This document shows, piece by piece, positions 43,373-53,860 of a stretch of DNA of 64,000 nt (the stretch's first letter is position 1; each line of letters starts with the position of its first letter). The stretch is from assembly GCA_023091735.1 (NCBI GenBank), contig JALKBU010000135.1:1-64000 (forward strand), read 5' to 3'. Both the position numbers and the translations under genes were made by a program. The DNA comes from Trichomonas tenax (Eukaryota > Parabasalia > Trichomonadida > Trichomonadidae). The notes beneath the pieces were generated by a model. The model had not been told where the DNA came from. It saw only the letters and a program-made list of their open reading frames with translations, and made no database searches.

Positions 43373-44230
43373 TTAAAATTCTAATATCATGGCTAGGAAC
43401 ATGGGGATACAAAAACGCATATATAGAAGTGGACGACTAACTAGAGTGTTGCAAAATTTTGGGTATAGAGTTGGAATAGGATTGCGACGAATCTTGCAAT
43501 TAGTATAACTTTTGGAAAAAAACGGTATTGAATTAGTTTGTAAATGCATAATCTGGTTTTGTAAAAACATTTTGGATGAAAACACTTCTATTAGTAATAG
43601 AAAATGTATTAATTTTACAGTAATAAATATTTTTAAACTTTGCAATATTGCAGAAATTAGGGTGAATGAAATAAATCGACCCAGGCAAATACAAATTCTC
43701 GATCGCAACGTTTTGAAATACTGTTGCATTAATTTTTTCCAGTGTATCCGGAAGTATTATCGTTTTCAAAGAATAGCATTCTGAAAATACCAGATCAGGT
43801 AAGTATGTAAAAATACAAGATGACAAATCAATATATTCTAAAATAGGTGAATTTCTAAATAATGAATCCCCAACATAAATGATAGGCAGCGTTATCTTAA
43901 TTTTTGGCTGCAAGTAACCTAAATACCCACAAATACCCGAAATAGTATTTACGGAATGTTCAATGATTTGAGTGCAATTTGGTGGGCATGCAATTAGAAT
44001 AGTGAAATCTCGATTATATACCATTTTACCATAAACTATGAAATTGGGATTCTCGCTCTCAAAGTAGGCCAAATTTTGAGGGATCCTATTGATCCAGTTC
44101 CGTAGCTATTTAAATTTTTGGGGAATTTAAACTTTTTCAAAGATGATAGCCATAGCGAAAGCCTTGGCAAGCTCACAAAACAATATGGAAAAATAATATC
44201 TTCTATTCGAGAATTCATAAAAATAAACAT
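43373..44230 (-). pseudogene. Broken BspA-like leucine-rich-repeat protein
   Basis: An N-terminal piece (44036-44230) reads EDIIFPYCFVSLPRLSLWLS and KKFKFPKNL. After a frameshift near 44060 the frame 43533-44072 continues with ENPNFIVYGKMVYNRDFTIL and LRR units (LVFSECYSLKTIILPDTLEK), typical of the trichomonad BspA-like family. A third frame runs from about 43500 to 43373. The protein would have been a cell-surface or cytosolic LRR protein. Broken by at least one frameshift. Confidence 0.7.
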
Positions 44231-44870
44231 TCCCGAAAAAGTAACAAATTTAGTTTGCGATAAATTTGTAAATCAATAAAAGATGAAGAAAAAGCATACT
44301 CTTTCATATCTGATAAATTACTTGGAAAATTAAGTTCAGTAAATTATGTATTACTAAATGCAGATCTTCCAATCGAAAAAATTGAGTCAGGAACATTTAT
44401 AGATGTAAAACAACATCTAGAAAAAATATTGTCGGATATTATTGTAACAGGTTTTCCGTTTCTCATTGAATCAATTGATATTGACCCAGAATACGAAATA
44501 TCATTTATTGCAATATTTGTGTCATCGCCTACTTCAACGTGATCATATTTCTCAATATATGTGATGCTATAAATTTATTCCATTTGAAAAATCACATTCA
44601 TTCATCAAAGAATTAAAAGGTGCCACGTCGATAAATTATTTGTTACTTTTCGCATATAGATTTTTTTCAGAAATGCACACCATGGAAAGATCACTCATTT
44701 CTGAAATTACTAATACCGAAGTTTTAATGACATGAATACGATTCGGAGGACATGAATTTCTCATAAGGTTAACCTTTGAAAACATTAAAAATGTAGTTTG
44801 CACCCTAGAATGTGAGAATCTTCAAAGATCCACTCTTTTCCTATATTATTTTATAGAAGATTTAAAATGA
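44225..44870 (+). pseudogene. Decayed gene of unknown family
   Basis: Coding-like stretches appear in changing frames: INIPEKVTNLVCDKFVNQ, then DEEKAYSFISDKLLGKLSSV with NYVLLNADLPIEKIESGTF (44282-44542), then FEKSHSFIKELKGATSINYL (about 44580-44730), and ENIKNVVCTLECENLQRSTL to a TGA near 44870. Two parts share a pattern (..FI...L.G..S.NYLLL), suggesting an internal repeat. No ATG-led frame survives. It abuts the BspA remnant head to head. Confidence 0.5.
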
Positions 44871-44964
44871 AAATGGCTAAGCACTCAAATTCTTCATAAT
44901 AAAACCATAGGGTTGCTATTGGACAATAAAAACAGATATACAATGATTTATTCATATATTGCTT

Positions 44965-47022
44965 CTATGTGCAGTCAGTTTTCATGAAGTATGTATCTCT
45001 AATATATCCTTTGACTTCAGCCCTATAATCAGCGAAGGAGCCATTGTATTTGATGATACTCTTCTTGTCGCAGATGTATATTTCCGCATCCAAGAGTTCA
45101 GCGAAGTGCTGGTCGTGAGAAACAGCAACAATGGCACCATCGTAGACACAAAGTCCTTCACCAAAAGCATGAATAGAATCCATATCCAAGTTGTTCGTGA
45201 CTTCATCGAGCAGCAAAAGATGTGGCTTCGTCAAAGCGCATTCAGCAAGAACAACTCTTGTTTTCTGTCCACCACTCAAAGACTGAATAGGCTGATAGAA
45301 TGAATCGCCGCGAATACCAAACTTGGACAACTGTTCCATAATGTTTTCGCGGGTGTACATTCCCTCAAATTTGGCCTTCATGTAATCGAGGGGACTTGTT
45401 CTGTAATCGAGTTGATCAACGTGGTGCTGGTTGAAGTAAGCAATTCTTAAGTTTGTTGCTCTGTTGATCTCACCTTTCTGAGGTGTGAGTTTTCCTAACA
45501 AAAGCTTGATGAAGGTGGATTTTCCTGCACCATTTCCACCGATGATAACTGCTCTTGTATCTCTTCTCACAACCATGCTAATGTTGTTGAAGATTACTTT
45601 TGATGGGTTATATTCGAAGCGAACATTCTCGAGTTTAATAATATCATCTTGAGAAGCAATTGTTCCGGTTGGGAAGAAGAAGTTGATTTCTTCATCAGCA
45701 GAAATTGTTCTAATGATATTCATTCTCTTAATGGACGTCAATCTGGATTTGGCCATCTTTGCAAATGCAGCTCTGGCTCCAAGTCTTCTGACATAATCCA
45801 TTTTGTGCTCAATTGCTTTTTTCTGAAGTGCTGCTTGAACTTCCAACAAATGGCACTTTTCAGCAAATTGATGTTCGAAACTCGAATAATTTCCTTTGTA
45901 TGTTGTCAACCTTTTATCCTTTAAATGAACAATATGGGTGCAAACATTGTCCAAGAAGATCCTGTCGTGAGAGATAACAATCAAAACCATGTGACTGCAT
46001 TGCGTTGTCAAATATTCTTCGAGCCAGCAAATTGATGGAGCATCAAGGTGACCTGTTGGCTCATCCAATAGAAGAACATCTGGGTTGATATACAAAGCCT
46101 GAGCTAAAGAAACACGCATTCTGAAACCACCGGAAAGATCTTTGACCAGAGTGTGAATTTGTGTTGAATCAAAGCCTAAAGCTGTGAGAAACTGAATTGC
46201 TCTGCTTTCGGCAGTCTTAGCACCGATTTCATGTAAACGATTCATAACTTTCTGGACTTCAATTGGATCATTATTGTGATTTATTTCGAAATCTTTTAAT
46301 TTTTCAAAAAGTTCTGTTCTTTCAATATCACAGTCCAAAACTGTTTGGAGAGCTGTACGATCACTTATTGGACATTCTTGTTCAACGTGAACGATTGAAA
46401 CATCAGGAGGAACTGATGATAATGCGACATTTTTAATAAAACGAGAATTGATGAATCTCATGAATGTGGTTTTACCCATTCCATTCCTTCCAACTAAACC
46501 ATAGCGATTTCCAACCGCAAAATTAATTGCTGGCTCATCAATTAAAACTTTTGGTCCAATATCGATGATTAAGTTCAAAAGAACGAAATCTTTTGGACCA
46601 TGTGGTAGAGAACGACGGAAATAGATGCCTTTTGAGAAAAACGAATTTTCAATATCATCGTGTTTAAGTCTATTGTTAGTTCTATCTGAAGCTGTCGGTG
46701 AAATAGTTGTAACTGTTTCGTTTTCTAATGGCTTTTCCTCTTGTATCTCTTCAGACATGGGAATTCCAATCAGTTTCTGCATATTTATTGGCGTTTCTAT
46801 AGATTGAGTTGTATCTTTGTTATCTTTAACCTTTAGGGAAAAGATTTTCGTTGAAAGTTTGGCAATTTCTTCATCAGAAAGTCCAAAATCTAACCCTTCA
46901 AGGATTGGATTCGCAATCTCTGCGAATTCATCCTCTGTCTCAGCGTATTCAAGAACCTCCGACAAATATTCAGCGGTTCCTTCATCGCCAATGAGTTCAG
47001 TGATCTTAGAAACAATCGACAT
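44965..47022 (-). CDS. ABC-F ATPase, ABCF3/Gcn20-like
   Basis: Cytosolic twin-ATPase without membrane segments; the Gcn20/ABCF3 branch works at the ribosome and with Gcn1 in stress signalling. 685 residues from ATG 47022; an N-terminal helical extension (1-140) precedes ABC1. ABC1: Walker A GRNGMGKTT (178-186), signature LSGGF (296-300), Walker B LLLDEPTGHLD. ABC2: Walker A GGNGAGKST (495-503), signature LSGGQ (582-586), Walker B LLLLDEVTNNLD. The block NQHHVDQLDYRTSPLDYM is typical of ABCF3. Both Walker B glutamates are present, although the second DEPT reads DEVT. Upstream in-frame residues start at TTG and are not family-like. Confidence 0.92.
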   Translation of the reverse strand: MSIVSKITELIGDEGTAEYLSEVLEYAETEDEFAEIANPILEGLDFGLSDEEIAKLSTKIFSLKVKDNKDTTQSIETPINMQKLIGIPMSEEIQEEKPLENETVTTISPTASDRTNNRLKHDDIENSFFSKGIYFRRSLPHGPKDFVLLNLIIDIGPKVLIDEPAINFAVGNRYGLVGRNGMGKTTFMRFINSRFIKNVALSSVPPDVSIVHVEQECPISDRTALQTVLDCDIERTELFEKLKDFEINHNNDPIEVQKVMNRLHEIGAKTAESRAIQFLTALGFDSTQIHTLVKDLSGGFRMRVSLAQALYINPDVLLLDEPTGHLDAPSICWLEEYLTTQCSHMVLIVISHDRIFLDNVCTHIVHLKDKRLTTYKGNYSSFEHQFAEKCHLLEVQAALQKKAIEHKMDYVRRLGARAAFAKMAKSRLTSIKRMNIIRTISADEEINFFFPTGTIASQDDIIKLENVRFEYNPSKVIFNNISMVVRRDTRAVIIGGNGAGKSTFIKLLLGKLTPQKGEINRATNLRIAYFNQHHVDQLDYRTSPLDYMKAKFEGMYTRENIMEQLSKFGIRGDSFYQPIQSLSGGQKTRVVLAECALTKPHLLLLDEVTNNLDMDSIHAFGEGLCVYDGAIVAVSHDQHFAELLDAEIYICDKKSIIKYNGSFADYRAEVKGYIRDTYFMKTDCT

Positions 47023-47773
47023 TAATGGTCGCCAAAAAAAATTTAATATTGATGAAAACAACAGATTTTTTTTTGATAGACTTTGACAACCAGAACGAAA
47101 CAACTCACCAAATAAAAGATGGACTGTAACACGGTAATTTCACTCAATTGGTTTAGTCGCATTCTTTTTGTGAATGGTAAAATTCCACTCTAAAAATGTC
47201 GTTTAGGCACCATATGAAAGAAGTGGGCGTAGCCACTCGATTCTAATAAAATCAACACCATCTATCAAGCAGGAATTCAACCAACAATGACTCTGGTTCT
47301 TTCATTCATAAAAAACATGAATATCTCGATTTTTATAATTTTTTGAAGATTTAACCTACTATTGACTTATATTCAAACTACCAATGGTTCGCAGGATCAT
47401 TTTGCATTCAGCAGAAGCAAAATCTTATTTAATTTTCGAGAATCAAATATATTTTGTAAATATAGTTGTAATATTCTGGAAAATAACTCCATTTTCTATT
47501 TTTATTTAAATGGTTAAAGTAAACATAGGGAAAATAAAGCATTTATTGAGAAAAAAGTAGATTTAGTGATAATATTATAAACTTAACAAATATGATATGA
47601 AATCTGACATTTTGTCTTTTACAAAATATTGGTATGTAAAATTATGATTGATTTAGCTATTCCAAGTCATGTATTTAATGTTATTAAAATCAAAATCCAT
47701 TTTCGTGAACTTTCAAAAAATTGATTGTCTCTAAATCGAAATCTATTAAGAAATTTAGGTTTTATAGAATTAG
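47023..47773. other. AT-rich spacer
   Basis: About 0.75 kb between divergent genes. No gene or clear element beyond short AT words. Confidence 0.5.
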
Positions 47774-50700
47774 ATGAGTATATATCCGAATTTTCGAAAA
47801 TTTGTGAAAAGCGATATCTCCCTAAAATTATTTTCTAGAATGTTGGCTTTCTTAACTTTAGCCAACGCTTTCGAGGAAACGCTTTTGGAAGAAAGCAGTA
47901 AAATATACAGGATATGCATCACCGCCAAGAATGCTCATAATACGCTATGTAACTCATCATTCTATGGAAAAACAAAGAAGTTTAAGGATGCATTTCCGAA
48001 ATATTTGGAGACAATATCTACAAGCAAGTTCAAAGAATATGATAAACTTGAAATATTACTTGAATTTGTCGATCAAGATAAAAAGAATCCGATAACAATT
48101 GACCTTATGCACATTAAAGATGCCGGAATGATTGAATTCATTGGTATTGATTACATATATAGGTCTCCTTTTGTTCTCAATTGTGAAAATGTTTCAACAT
48201 TTGACGAAATCAGCTTAAATCACGTATTAGCAATCAAAGATGACACCACAGAGTTTTTCATCAAGATTTTACGCCTTAAAGAGACCACTTTTTCAGGATT
48301 TGAGAAAGCCACGATTTGGTATGGATACGATCTCTACTCAGACTTGAATTCAGTTGCTAATTCAACATTCAAATTTGACAATCTCTACTACAGCATTAAT
48401 GAAACAAATTCATTTTATCCAAATTACAAATATGATGGTGCAATATTTATTGATAACGTCGTTTTAAGAGATTTTCCTGAATCATGCCAGATAAATCAAT
48501 TTGGAGACCAGTTTATCATCATTCCGAAGTCAATAAATGATGGTATGCGTAAAACACAATTCAGAGTTAAGAAAAGCAGTAATATAACGTACACATTTGA
48601 GATCTCAGATAGCAATGCTTCATTTGATTGCTACTTTTCTAATAGAAATGCCGCTTTCACAAATATTGTCGTCGTTGCAAATCATTCGAACCTCACAATT
48701 CTCGATGGATATTGGCATGGATACGAAACAATGAATTTTCAACTGAATGACACTACGCTTAATATTCTACCCAAACACTTCAACGTACACTTCCACGGAA
48801 TAAGTCAAAATGCATTCGTTAATGCTAAAGCAAATTTCAAATTCCCCAGCATCACATCCGAGGAAATATCTGGCATTTCTTTTGCAAATAGTAATATTAC
48901 TATTGAATATTTCTATTTTGTCAATGATATTACGGAAGTTTCAATTATGTCACCCTGTGTTAGCATTAATAATTTGAAATCTGATAGAGAATATGATTCA
49001 GTTTCCCTCAAGGGAGATGCAAATTATATGATGTTCAATATCACTAACACAATGCATACAGTACATGTGAATAATATGATAAGCATTAATTTACAAATAT
49101 ACGCCGGTCAAAAATTCATACCGCATTTAGTTTTGGAAAATAGTGCAAAGATTATAACTGTAATTACAATCCACAGTGATGAAATCACATTAGATAATGA
49201 TGTTCCACTTATCACATTTCCAAATGAAAATTCATCAAACTATAAATATAATGCAATAATACTTAATGTATTTCCTGTGAGAACATACTTCAATGGGGCG
49301 ATTCTCCAACTTGATGTCGCAAACCTTAATTCGACCCGATCTGGAACGGTTTGCATATCGAATGATGGGACATCAGATTGCGGTAATAATATGACAATTA
49401 AAACAAATCAAACATCTTTGCTTAAGTTTTTCGATGAATTTGGAATTAATGAATCATTATACACAAAAATCAAAGTGATTTTTTATGTTGATACAGAATT
49501 ACCTATCACTGTCGACATTGGCGATGTTTCAGTCAATCAGCTTGACTATTATGGGGTTAACTCAAATGCTAGGCTCGTAATCAATAGCTATCAAAATGAT
49601 TCTCGATATAATTTGACAAATATTAGCGTAAGTTGCGGTAGCGATGTCAAAGCATTAAATACTATTTATGCTCAAAATGTTGTTTTTACCAAAGAATTCA
49701 CCGACCATGTTACACACATTACTTGGCTCAATATCGATTCCAACTCATGGAATCAACTCGTTGAAACAAACATCACATATAGACTCTTAGAAATAACTAC
49801 ATATGAAATTTATTTTAGTGGAGTTAACTTCTCTCCAAAGATAAAATGGGAAAATGTTGGTGGGGCTCTGAACTTTCTCAATGTAGGCCTTGTTAGAGGT
49901 TCAGGAGGATTCAAGCTCAATAAGAAAATAAATATATGTCCATTGCCAGTTATTAACTTCACAACTAACAACTATGGAAACCTTTCAATCCTACTGCGTG
50001 CACAAAGTGATGTAACTGTTAATTTCAAAGCGTTTTTCCCTGCTAGCTTAGATGCAGCTTCAAAATTCACATATACTTTGCAGCCTCATTTTTACGGAAA
50101 CAGGCTAGATACTGCTAATAAGTTTTGCTCCAAATTTGTTAAAGTTGAAACAGATCCTTCAGTAATTATTGTACTTGCAAATGAGTCATTTAAATGCGGT
50201 AGACAATTCAGTACCGAATTGAATTCCGATCTTATAATGATTGCTCCTAAATTTGATGGTGTTGCTGAACTCAAAAATGTCGTTGTTCAAACAGAAATGT
50301 TCGTAGAAGCAGATACATATGTTCATATTGATCGTTTTGGAAATCCAAATGATGAATTTATGATCTTCTACAATTGGACCCTTAAAAATATGCCAATGAT
50401 CAGAGTCAACGAATTCACAAGCCGCTATTCTCGTGTATCTGACCCATTCATTGGAATAACTCCTGTTCATTCAAATGATATTGCAATATTGAAAGAAAAT
50501 AAAGATGTATTCAAGTATGGTGTCCCCATTTTCTGCATTGAATCGAGTGATTACATTGGCATTATGGGTTCATATGGACAGCTTTATTGGATCAATAATA
50601 CTATCCCAGAAACTACATCATCCAATGCTAAGATAGGTCTAGAAAGAGATCCAGATGTGTGCTTAACAATGTTACCATATATTCAAGAGGAGATACCTAA

Positions 50701-50857
50701 GCCGCACGTTGGCCCTGAAAAGAAGGGAGGTTGGATTGCTCTTATTGCAGTTTCATGTATAATTTTGATTGCAATCGTCGTATTTTTATTCATTAATTTC
50801 TTCTATTCCAAGCATGGAAACTCACAATCAAATAATATATTAGGTTTCACAGAATAA
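47774..50857 (+). CDS. Large type I surface membrane protein, family unknown
   Basis: 1027 residues from ATG 47774; a second ATG at 47840 (MLAFLTLANAFEETL) would start with a short hydrophobic signal peptide and is the better start biologically. The roughly 950-residue ectodomain is beta-rich and carries many N-X-S/T sites (for example NVST, NSTF, NHSN). It ends in one membrane helix (WIALIAVSCIILIAIVVFLF) and a 19-residue tail with SKHGNSQSNN. Signal, large glycosylated ectodomain, single helix and short tail describe a type I surface protein. The repetitive beta pattern recalls other large trichomonad adhesin-like proteins, but no domain is recognised. The stop overlaps TAAA. Confidence 0.75.
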   Translation: MSIYPNFRKFVKSDISLKLFSRMLAFLTLANAFEETLLEESSKIYRICITAKNAHNTLCNSSFYGKTKKFKDAFPKYLETISTSKFKEYDKLEILLEFVDQDKKNPITIDLMHIKDAGMIEFIGIDYIYRSPFVLNCENVSTFDEISLNHVLAIKDDTTEFFIKILRLKETTFSGFEKATIWYGYDLYSDLNSVANSTFKFDNLYYSINETNSFYPNYKYDGAIFIDNVVLRDFPESCQINQFGDQFIIIPKSINDGMRKTQFRVKKSSNITYTFEISDSNASFDCYFSNRNAAFTNIVVVANHSNLTILDGYWHGYETMNFQLNDTTLNILPKHFNVHFHGISQNAFVNAKANFKFPSITSEEISGISFANSNITIEYFYFVNDITEVSIMSPCVSINNLKSDREYDSVSLKGDANYMMFNITNTMHTVHVNNMISINLQIYAGQKFIPHLVLENSAKIITVITIHSDEITLDNDVPLITFPNENSSNYKYNAIILNVFPVRTYFNGAILQLDVANLNSTRSGTVCISNDGTSDCGNNMTIKTNQTSLLKFFDEFGINESLYTKIKVIFYVDTELPITVDIGDVSVNQLDYYGVNSNARLVINSYQNDSRYNLTNISVSCGSDVKALNTIYAQNVVFTKEFTDHVTHITWLNIDSNSWNQLVETNITYRLLEITTYEIYFSGVNFSPKIKWENVGGALNFLNVGLVRGSGGFKLNKKINICPLPVINFTTNNYGNLSILLRAQSDVTVNFKAFFPASLDAASKFTYTLQPHFYGNRLDTANKFCSKFVKVETDPSVIIVLANESFKCGRQFSTELNSDLIMIAPKFDGVAELKNVVVQTEMFVEADTYVHIDRFGNPNDEFMIFYNWTLKNMPMIRVNEFTSRYSRVSDPFIGITPVHSNDIAILKENKDVFKYGVPIFCIESSDYIGIMGSYGQLYWINNTIPETTSSNAKIGLERDPDVCLTMLPYIQEEIPKPHVGPEKKGGWIALIAVSCIILIAIVVFLFINFFYSKHGNSQSNNILGFTE

Positions 50858-51226
50858 AAAAGAACTATTACATCTTTGTAATCGCTTTTGTTTTACCAAG
50901 ATTTACCACTAAAATTGATCTAACTTTTGATGCACCAATAATGGTTTTTCTACTATGAAAATATGTTAAGAAGTTTTAACTTCGGCTATTTCATCTTGTA
51001 TAAATGTAGAGACTACTTTATCTATTCATGAATCATAAATTGAGTTATTCCTTCTTAATTGTGAAATTTAAAGGCTGAATTTGAGTGGAGTGGACTCGAT
51101 ATTCTCATTTAAATCAGTTATCTTTCATATTCTGTTATTGAATAAACAAATTTGAAAATGTATGTTTAATTAAGGTTATTTATTTGGGGGTGGAATCCAA
51201 TGAAGACCCTGCTATAATTATTTGGG
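50858..51226. other. AT-rich spacer
   Basis: Contains a GGGGGTGGAAT word near 51187 shortly before the next start. Nothing else is recognised. Confidence 0.45.
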
Positions 51227-52600
51227 ATGAATGATGATGATTTTCAATCGAAAGTCGACGTAAATCAAGAATCAGGTCATTCCTTGACATCCAAAGGTTC
51301 TATAAATCAGCTTAAAATCGACAAAAATCAGCTATTGCTGATGTATTTGAATCTTCCACATATTTTTGTTTCCTCTGGCTTCGGAAAGCCCAAAAATGTC
51401 CAAAATACAGAATTGCCGGACGTTTCGAATCCAGATATGTTCTCATTACAGCAGCTTTTGACCCTTAGATCGGAATTAATCCACTTAAAAGCGTTTATTG
51501 ATAAGCAAAGTATGGCCCAAATGAACCTATATCAGGATGTGAGTCAAATTATCCGTAATTATCAGTCTGGAAACTTAGTAGAAAGAGAAGTTAAAAGAAT
51601 TAGATTTCCAAAAACTGAAGCAAAGCAGGAAATCATTCAAGAAGTGAAACCTCCGGAGCCTGTGGAGCAACCAGAGAAACAACAGACAAAGAAACTCAAG
51701 AATAAACATCACTCGCATCATAAAGAGAAGAATGATCCCTATAAACCTAAACCGTTGACATCAGACACAATATGGGATACCACCGATAGATTTTTCAAGC
51801 CTATTAAAACACCAAATTATTTCGACCGATATCTTCAATTATCAAGGCCGACATATGATATGAATAAGATCCAGGAACCATTGGGAACGCATTATTCCAT
51901 CACGTATTCGAAAATGGCATCGATTCAAAATGATCCATTAAAATCTCAAATAAAAATGCCGACGCCGCCATTTGCTGATCCAAACAATCAAGGATGTACT
52001 CAATTTCACAAAAGGCTCATTGCAGCAATCTTAAATTTAACAGAAACTGCAGCAGACACAACTTCGTGTGCAAGTGATACAGAATATCTAGAAGAGACAG
52101 AAAAGACAGAACACAATGAAGCTGCAAAAGACAAAACACTGCAGAACGATGTCATCAATCTCGGATATTCTAGTGACAATTCATTACCTGTTGCTTGTCG
52201 TGCAGGAAACGGCGCTTATGGGCAATTGGACTTCGAGAAACGCTTGAAACTGGAATTAGAAAGTTTGGGAATTGTCAGTACAGGGCAAGCGATTGTTGAC
52301 ATGAATTATCCTGTTATGCTGTATCTTAGCGATAAAGTTGTTCAGCAAAGATTCGCTTGTGATGAAGCAAATAGATGCAGAAGATACGTTGAACAATATG
52401 TTGCACTAGGACAGAGAAAATTCCAAGAAGTTGTTAAAAGGAATCGCGATTGGAACAGTGCTTTGGCTCTTTACTTAGAACTCGAGGCAAAGGATAAATC
52501 AAATAGTAAGAAGAAGACGAAATCACAAAGCACTAAAGCGATCAAAGAAGAATATTCATCGGATAATACTTCTACTGTGACAACTGATAACGAAGAATAA
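51227..52600 (+). CDS. Ada3-like putative transcription coactivator subunit
   Basis: 457 residues, mostly polar. The middle is basic and His-rich (KKLKNKHHSHHKEKNDPYKP). The C-terminal third reads GQLDFEKRLKLELESLGIVS, followed by a helical segment (FACDEANRCRRYVEQYVALG). This resembles the C-terminal region of Ada3/NGG1, where an LERR..ELR..GLL phrase precedes helices. Ada3 is in the acetyltransferase module of SAGA, the complex that also holds Tra1/TRRAP, a homologue of which is encoded 8 kb upstream. The match is by short patterns only. The stop overlaps TAAA. Confidence 0.4.
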   Translation: MNDDDFQSKVDVNQESGHSLTSKGSINQLKIDKNQLLLMYLNLPHIFVSSGFGKPKNVQNTELPDVSNPDMFSLQQLLTLRSELIHLKAFIDKQSMAQMNLYQDVSQIIRNYQSGNLVEREVKRIRFPKTEAKQEIIQEVKPPEPVEQPEKQQTKKLKNKHHSHHKEKNDPYKPKPLTSDTIWDTTDRFFKPIKTPNYFDRYLQLSRPTYDMNKIQEPLGTHYSITYSKMASIQNDPLKSQIKMPTPPFADPNNQGCTQFHKRLIAAILNLTETAADTTSCASDTEYLEETEKTEHNEAAKDKTLQNDVINLGYSSDNSLPVACRAGNGAYGQLDFEKRLKLELESLGIVSTGQAIVDMNYPVMLYLSDKVVQQRFACDEANRCRRYVEQYVALGQRKFQEVVKRNRDWNSALALYLELEAKDKSNSKKKTKSQSTKAIKEEYSSDNTSTVTTDNEE

Positions 52601-52942
52601 AATTTGTTTGATATTTATGAAATAGTCATGAAATATAAGGCATGTCATAGATTTTTATTTATTATTACAAAATATAACTTTGATTAGATATTGAATCATT
52701 GCTTTTTGTATTTTTAAACTTTCATCGTAATTCACTTAGTATCTAATTTTAGCTTTTAACACATTTCTTTTTAAGTTAATTTTCTGAATCAAAATATTGT
52801 TTGATAAACATTGCAATATTGATCAGCTATGAGATGCAATTGAATATTGTTTTGCAAAGAGACCAATAAATACTTGGAAAAGGAGATATTTGAAAATGAT
52901 TTTTGATAAGGTAAAACTCATTCATTATGTAGCATTGAGTAC
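52601..52942. other. AT-rich spacer between convergent genes
   Basis: 3' flanks of the Ada3-like and Vps26-like genes. No structure is recognised. Confidence 0.5.
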
Positions 52943-53818
52943 TTAATCAGGAAGCTTCGGTAAAAATAGGTGGAATTGCTGCCTTGAAATAGATATACTT
53001 CCATTTGTTGCAACAGCTTGAATTTCAACGTAAAACTCTGAAGTGATATTAAGTCCCTTATTTCCTTCCTTTAAAGCATAAATTTTGAATGGTGAAAGAT
53101 GCAAAATTACAGGAAATGTTGTTCCTGACCTTGGACAACCGTCCATGATTTGGTAGTGGAGGAGTTGTGTTTCTTCATTGTTATCTTTGTATTTCTCATT
53201 CACAATCAAATTCACGAAAATTTCTTGTAATGGACAGTCTTTTGTTAAACCAAAGGCTATTTGGCCATTAATTACATCGTTTGTTGCATAAGAACCTTTG
53301 TCAAAGTAAAAATCGAAACTGATAAAAGGCGAATCTATACGAATTGTTGAAGGAGATTTCGTAATCGGGGCAGTTTCAGGATCAAGAATAATAATGTGAC
53401 GAAATGTTGTGTAATCTGAGTTCCAAACTCCTGTAGAAATGTTAACTTCGATAAAATACTTATATTTAAATTTATATCCAAGAAATGATGGGCAAGGAAA
53501 GCGAACTCCTTTAAACTCAAAATCTATTCTTGTTGGTAAATCTAAAACTCCGTCTTTCGCAACTTTTTTTGTTGAAATATCGTGTTGGCTTATTATTTGC
53601 TGCTGACTTATCATTGATCCGAAAATCCTTATAGTAATGCTTCGATATTTTATTGTTGAAAGGTCTTCTTGCGCTGAAACAAATATTGATCCTTTTATTG
53701 TGTCGCCAATAAAGAAAATAGGATCTTTTCTGCGGACTAAAGACTGATATTTAATTCTTTCCGGGATTTCTTTTATATCAATTCGCATTAATTTCGAAGT
53801 TTCGCTTGAGTTTGTCAT
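52943..53818 (-). CDS. Vps26/arrestin-fold protein, Vps26C-like
   Basis: 291 residues in two beta-sandwich halves. The N-terminal half has IKGSIFVSAQEDLSTIKYRS, then FEFKGVRFPCPSFLGYKFKY; the C-terminal half has NDVINGQIAFGLTKDCPLQE and LLHYQIMDGCPRSGTTFPVI. This arrangement and length fit VPS26C (DSCR3, 297 residues), a subunit of the retriever-type recycling complex; retromer Vps26 or an alpha-arrestin is also possible. The TCACT initiator at 53824-53828 gives an 8-nt leader. It would act on endosomes. Confidence 0.55.
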   Translation of the reverse strand: MTNSSETSKLMRIDIKEIPERIKYQSLVRRKDPIFFIGDTIKGSIFVSAQEDLSTIKYRSITIRIFGSMISQQQIISQHDISTKKVAKDGVLDLPTRIDFEFKGVRFPCPSFLGYKFKYKYFIEVNISTGVWNSDYTTFRHIIILDPETAPITKSPSTIRIDSPFISFDFYFDKGSYATNDVINGQIAFGLTKDCPLQEIFVNLIVNEKYKDNNEETQLLHYQIMDGCPRSGTTFPVILHLSPFKIYALKEGNKGLNITSEFYVEIQAVATNGSISISRQQFHLFLPKLPD

Positions 53819-53823
53819 TGAAA

Positions 53824-53828
53824 AGTGA
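53824..53828 (-). promoter_or_regulatory. Initiator (TCACT) of the Vps26-like gene
   Basis: Reads TCACT on the minus strand, 8 nt before the start codon. It sits inside the recurring aaaagtgaca word. Confidence 0.55.
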
Positions 53829-53860
53829 CAATTTTGACAATGAATTTTTCTGAGTAGTGA

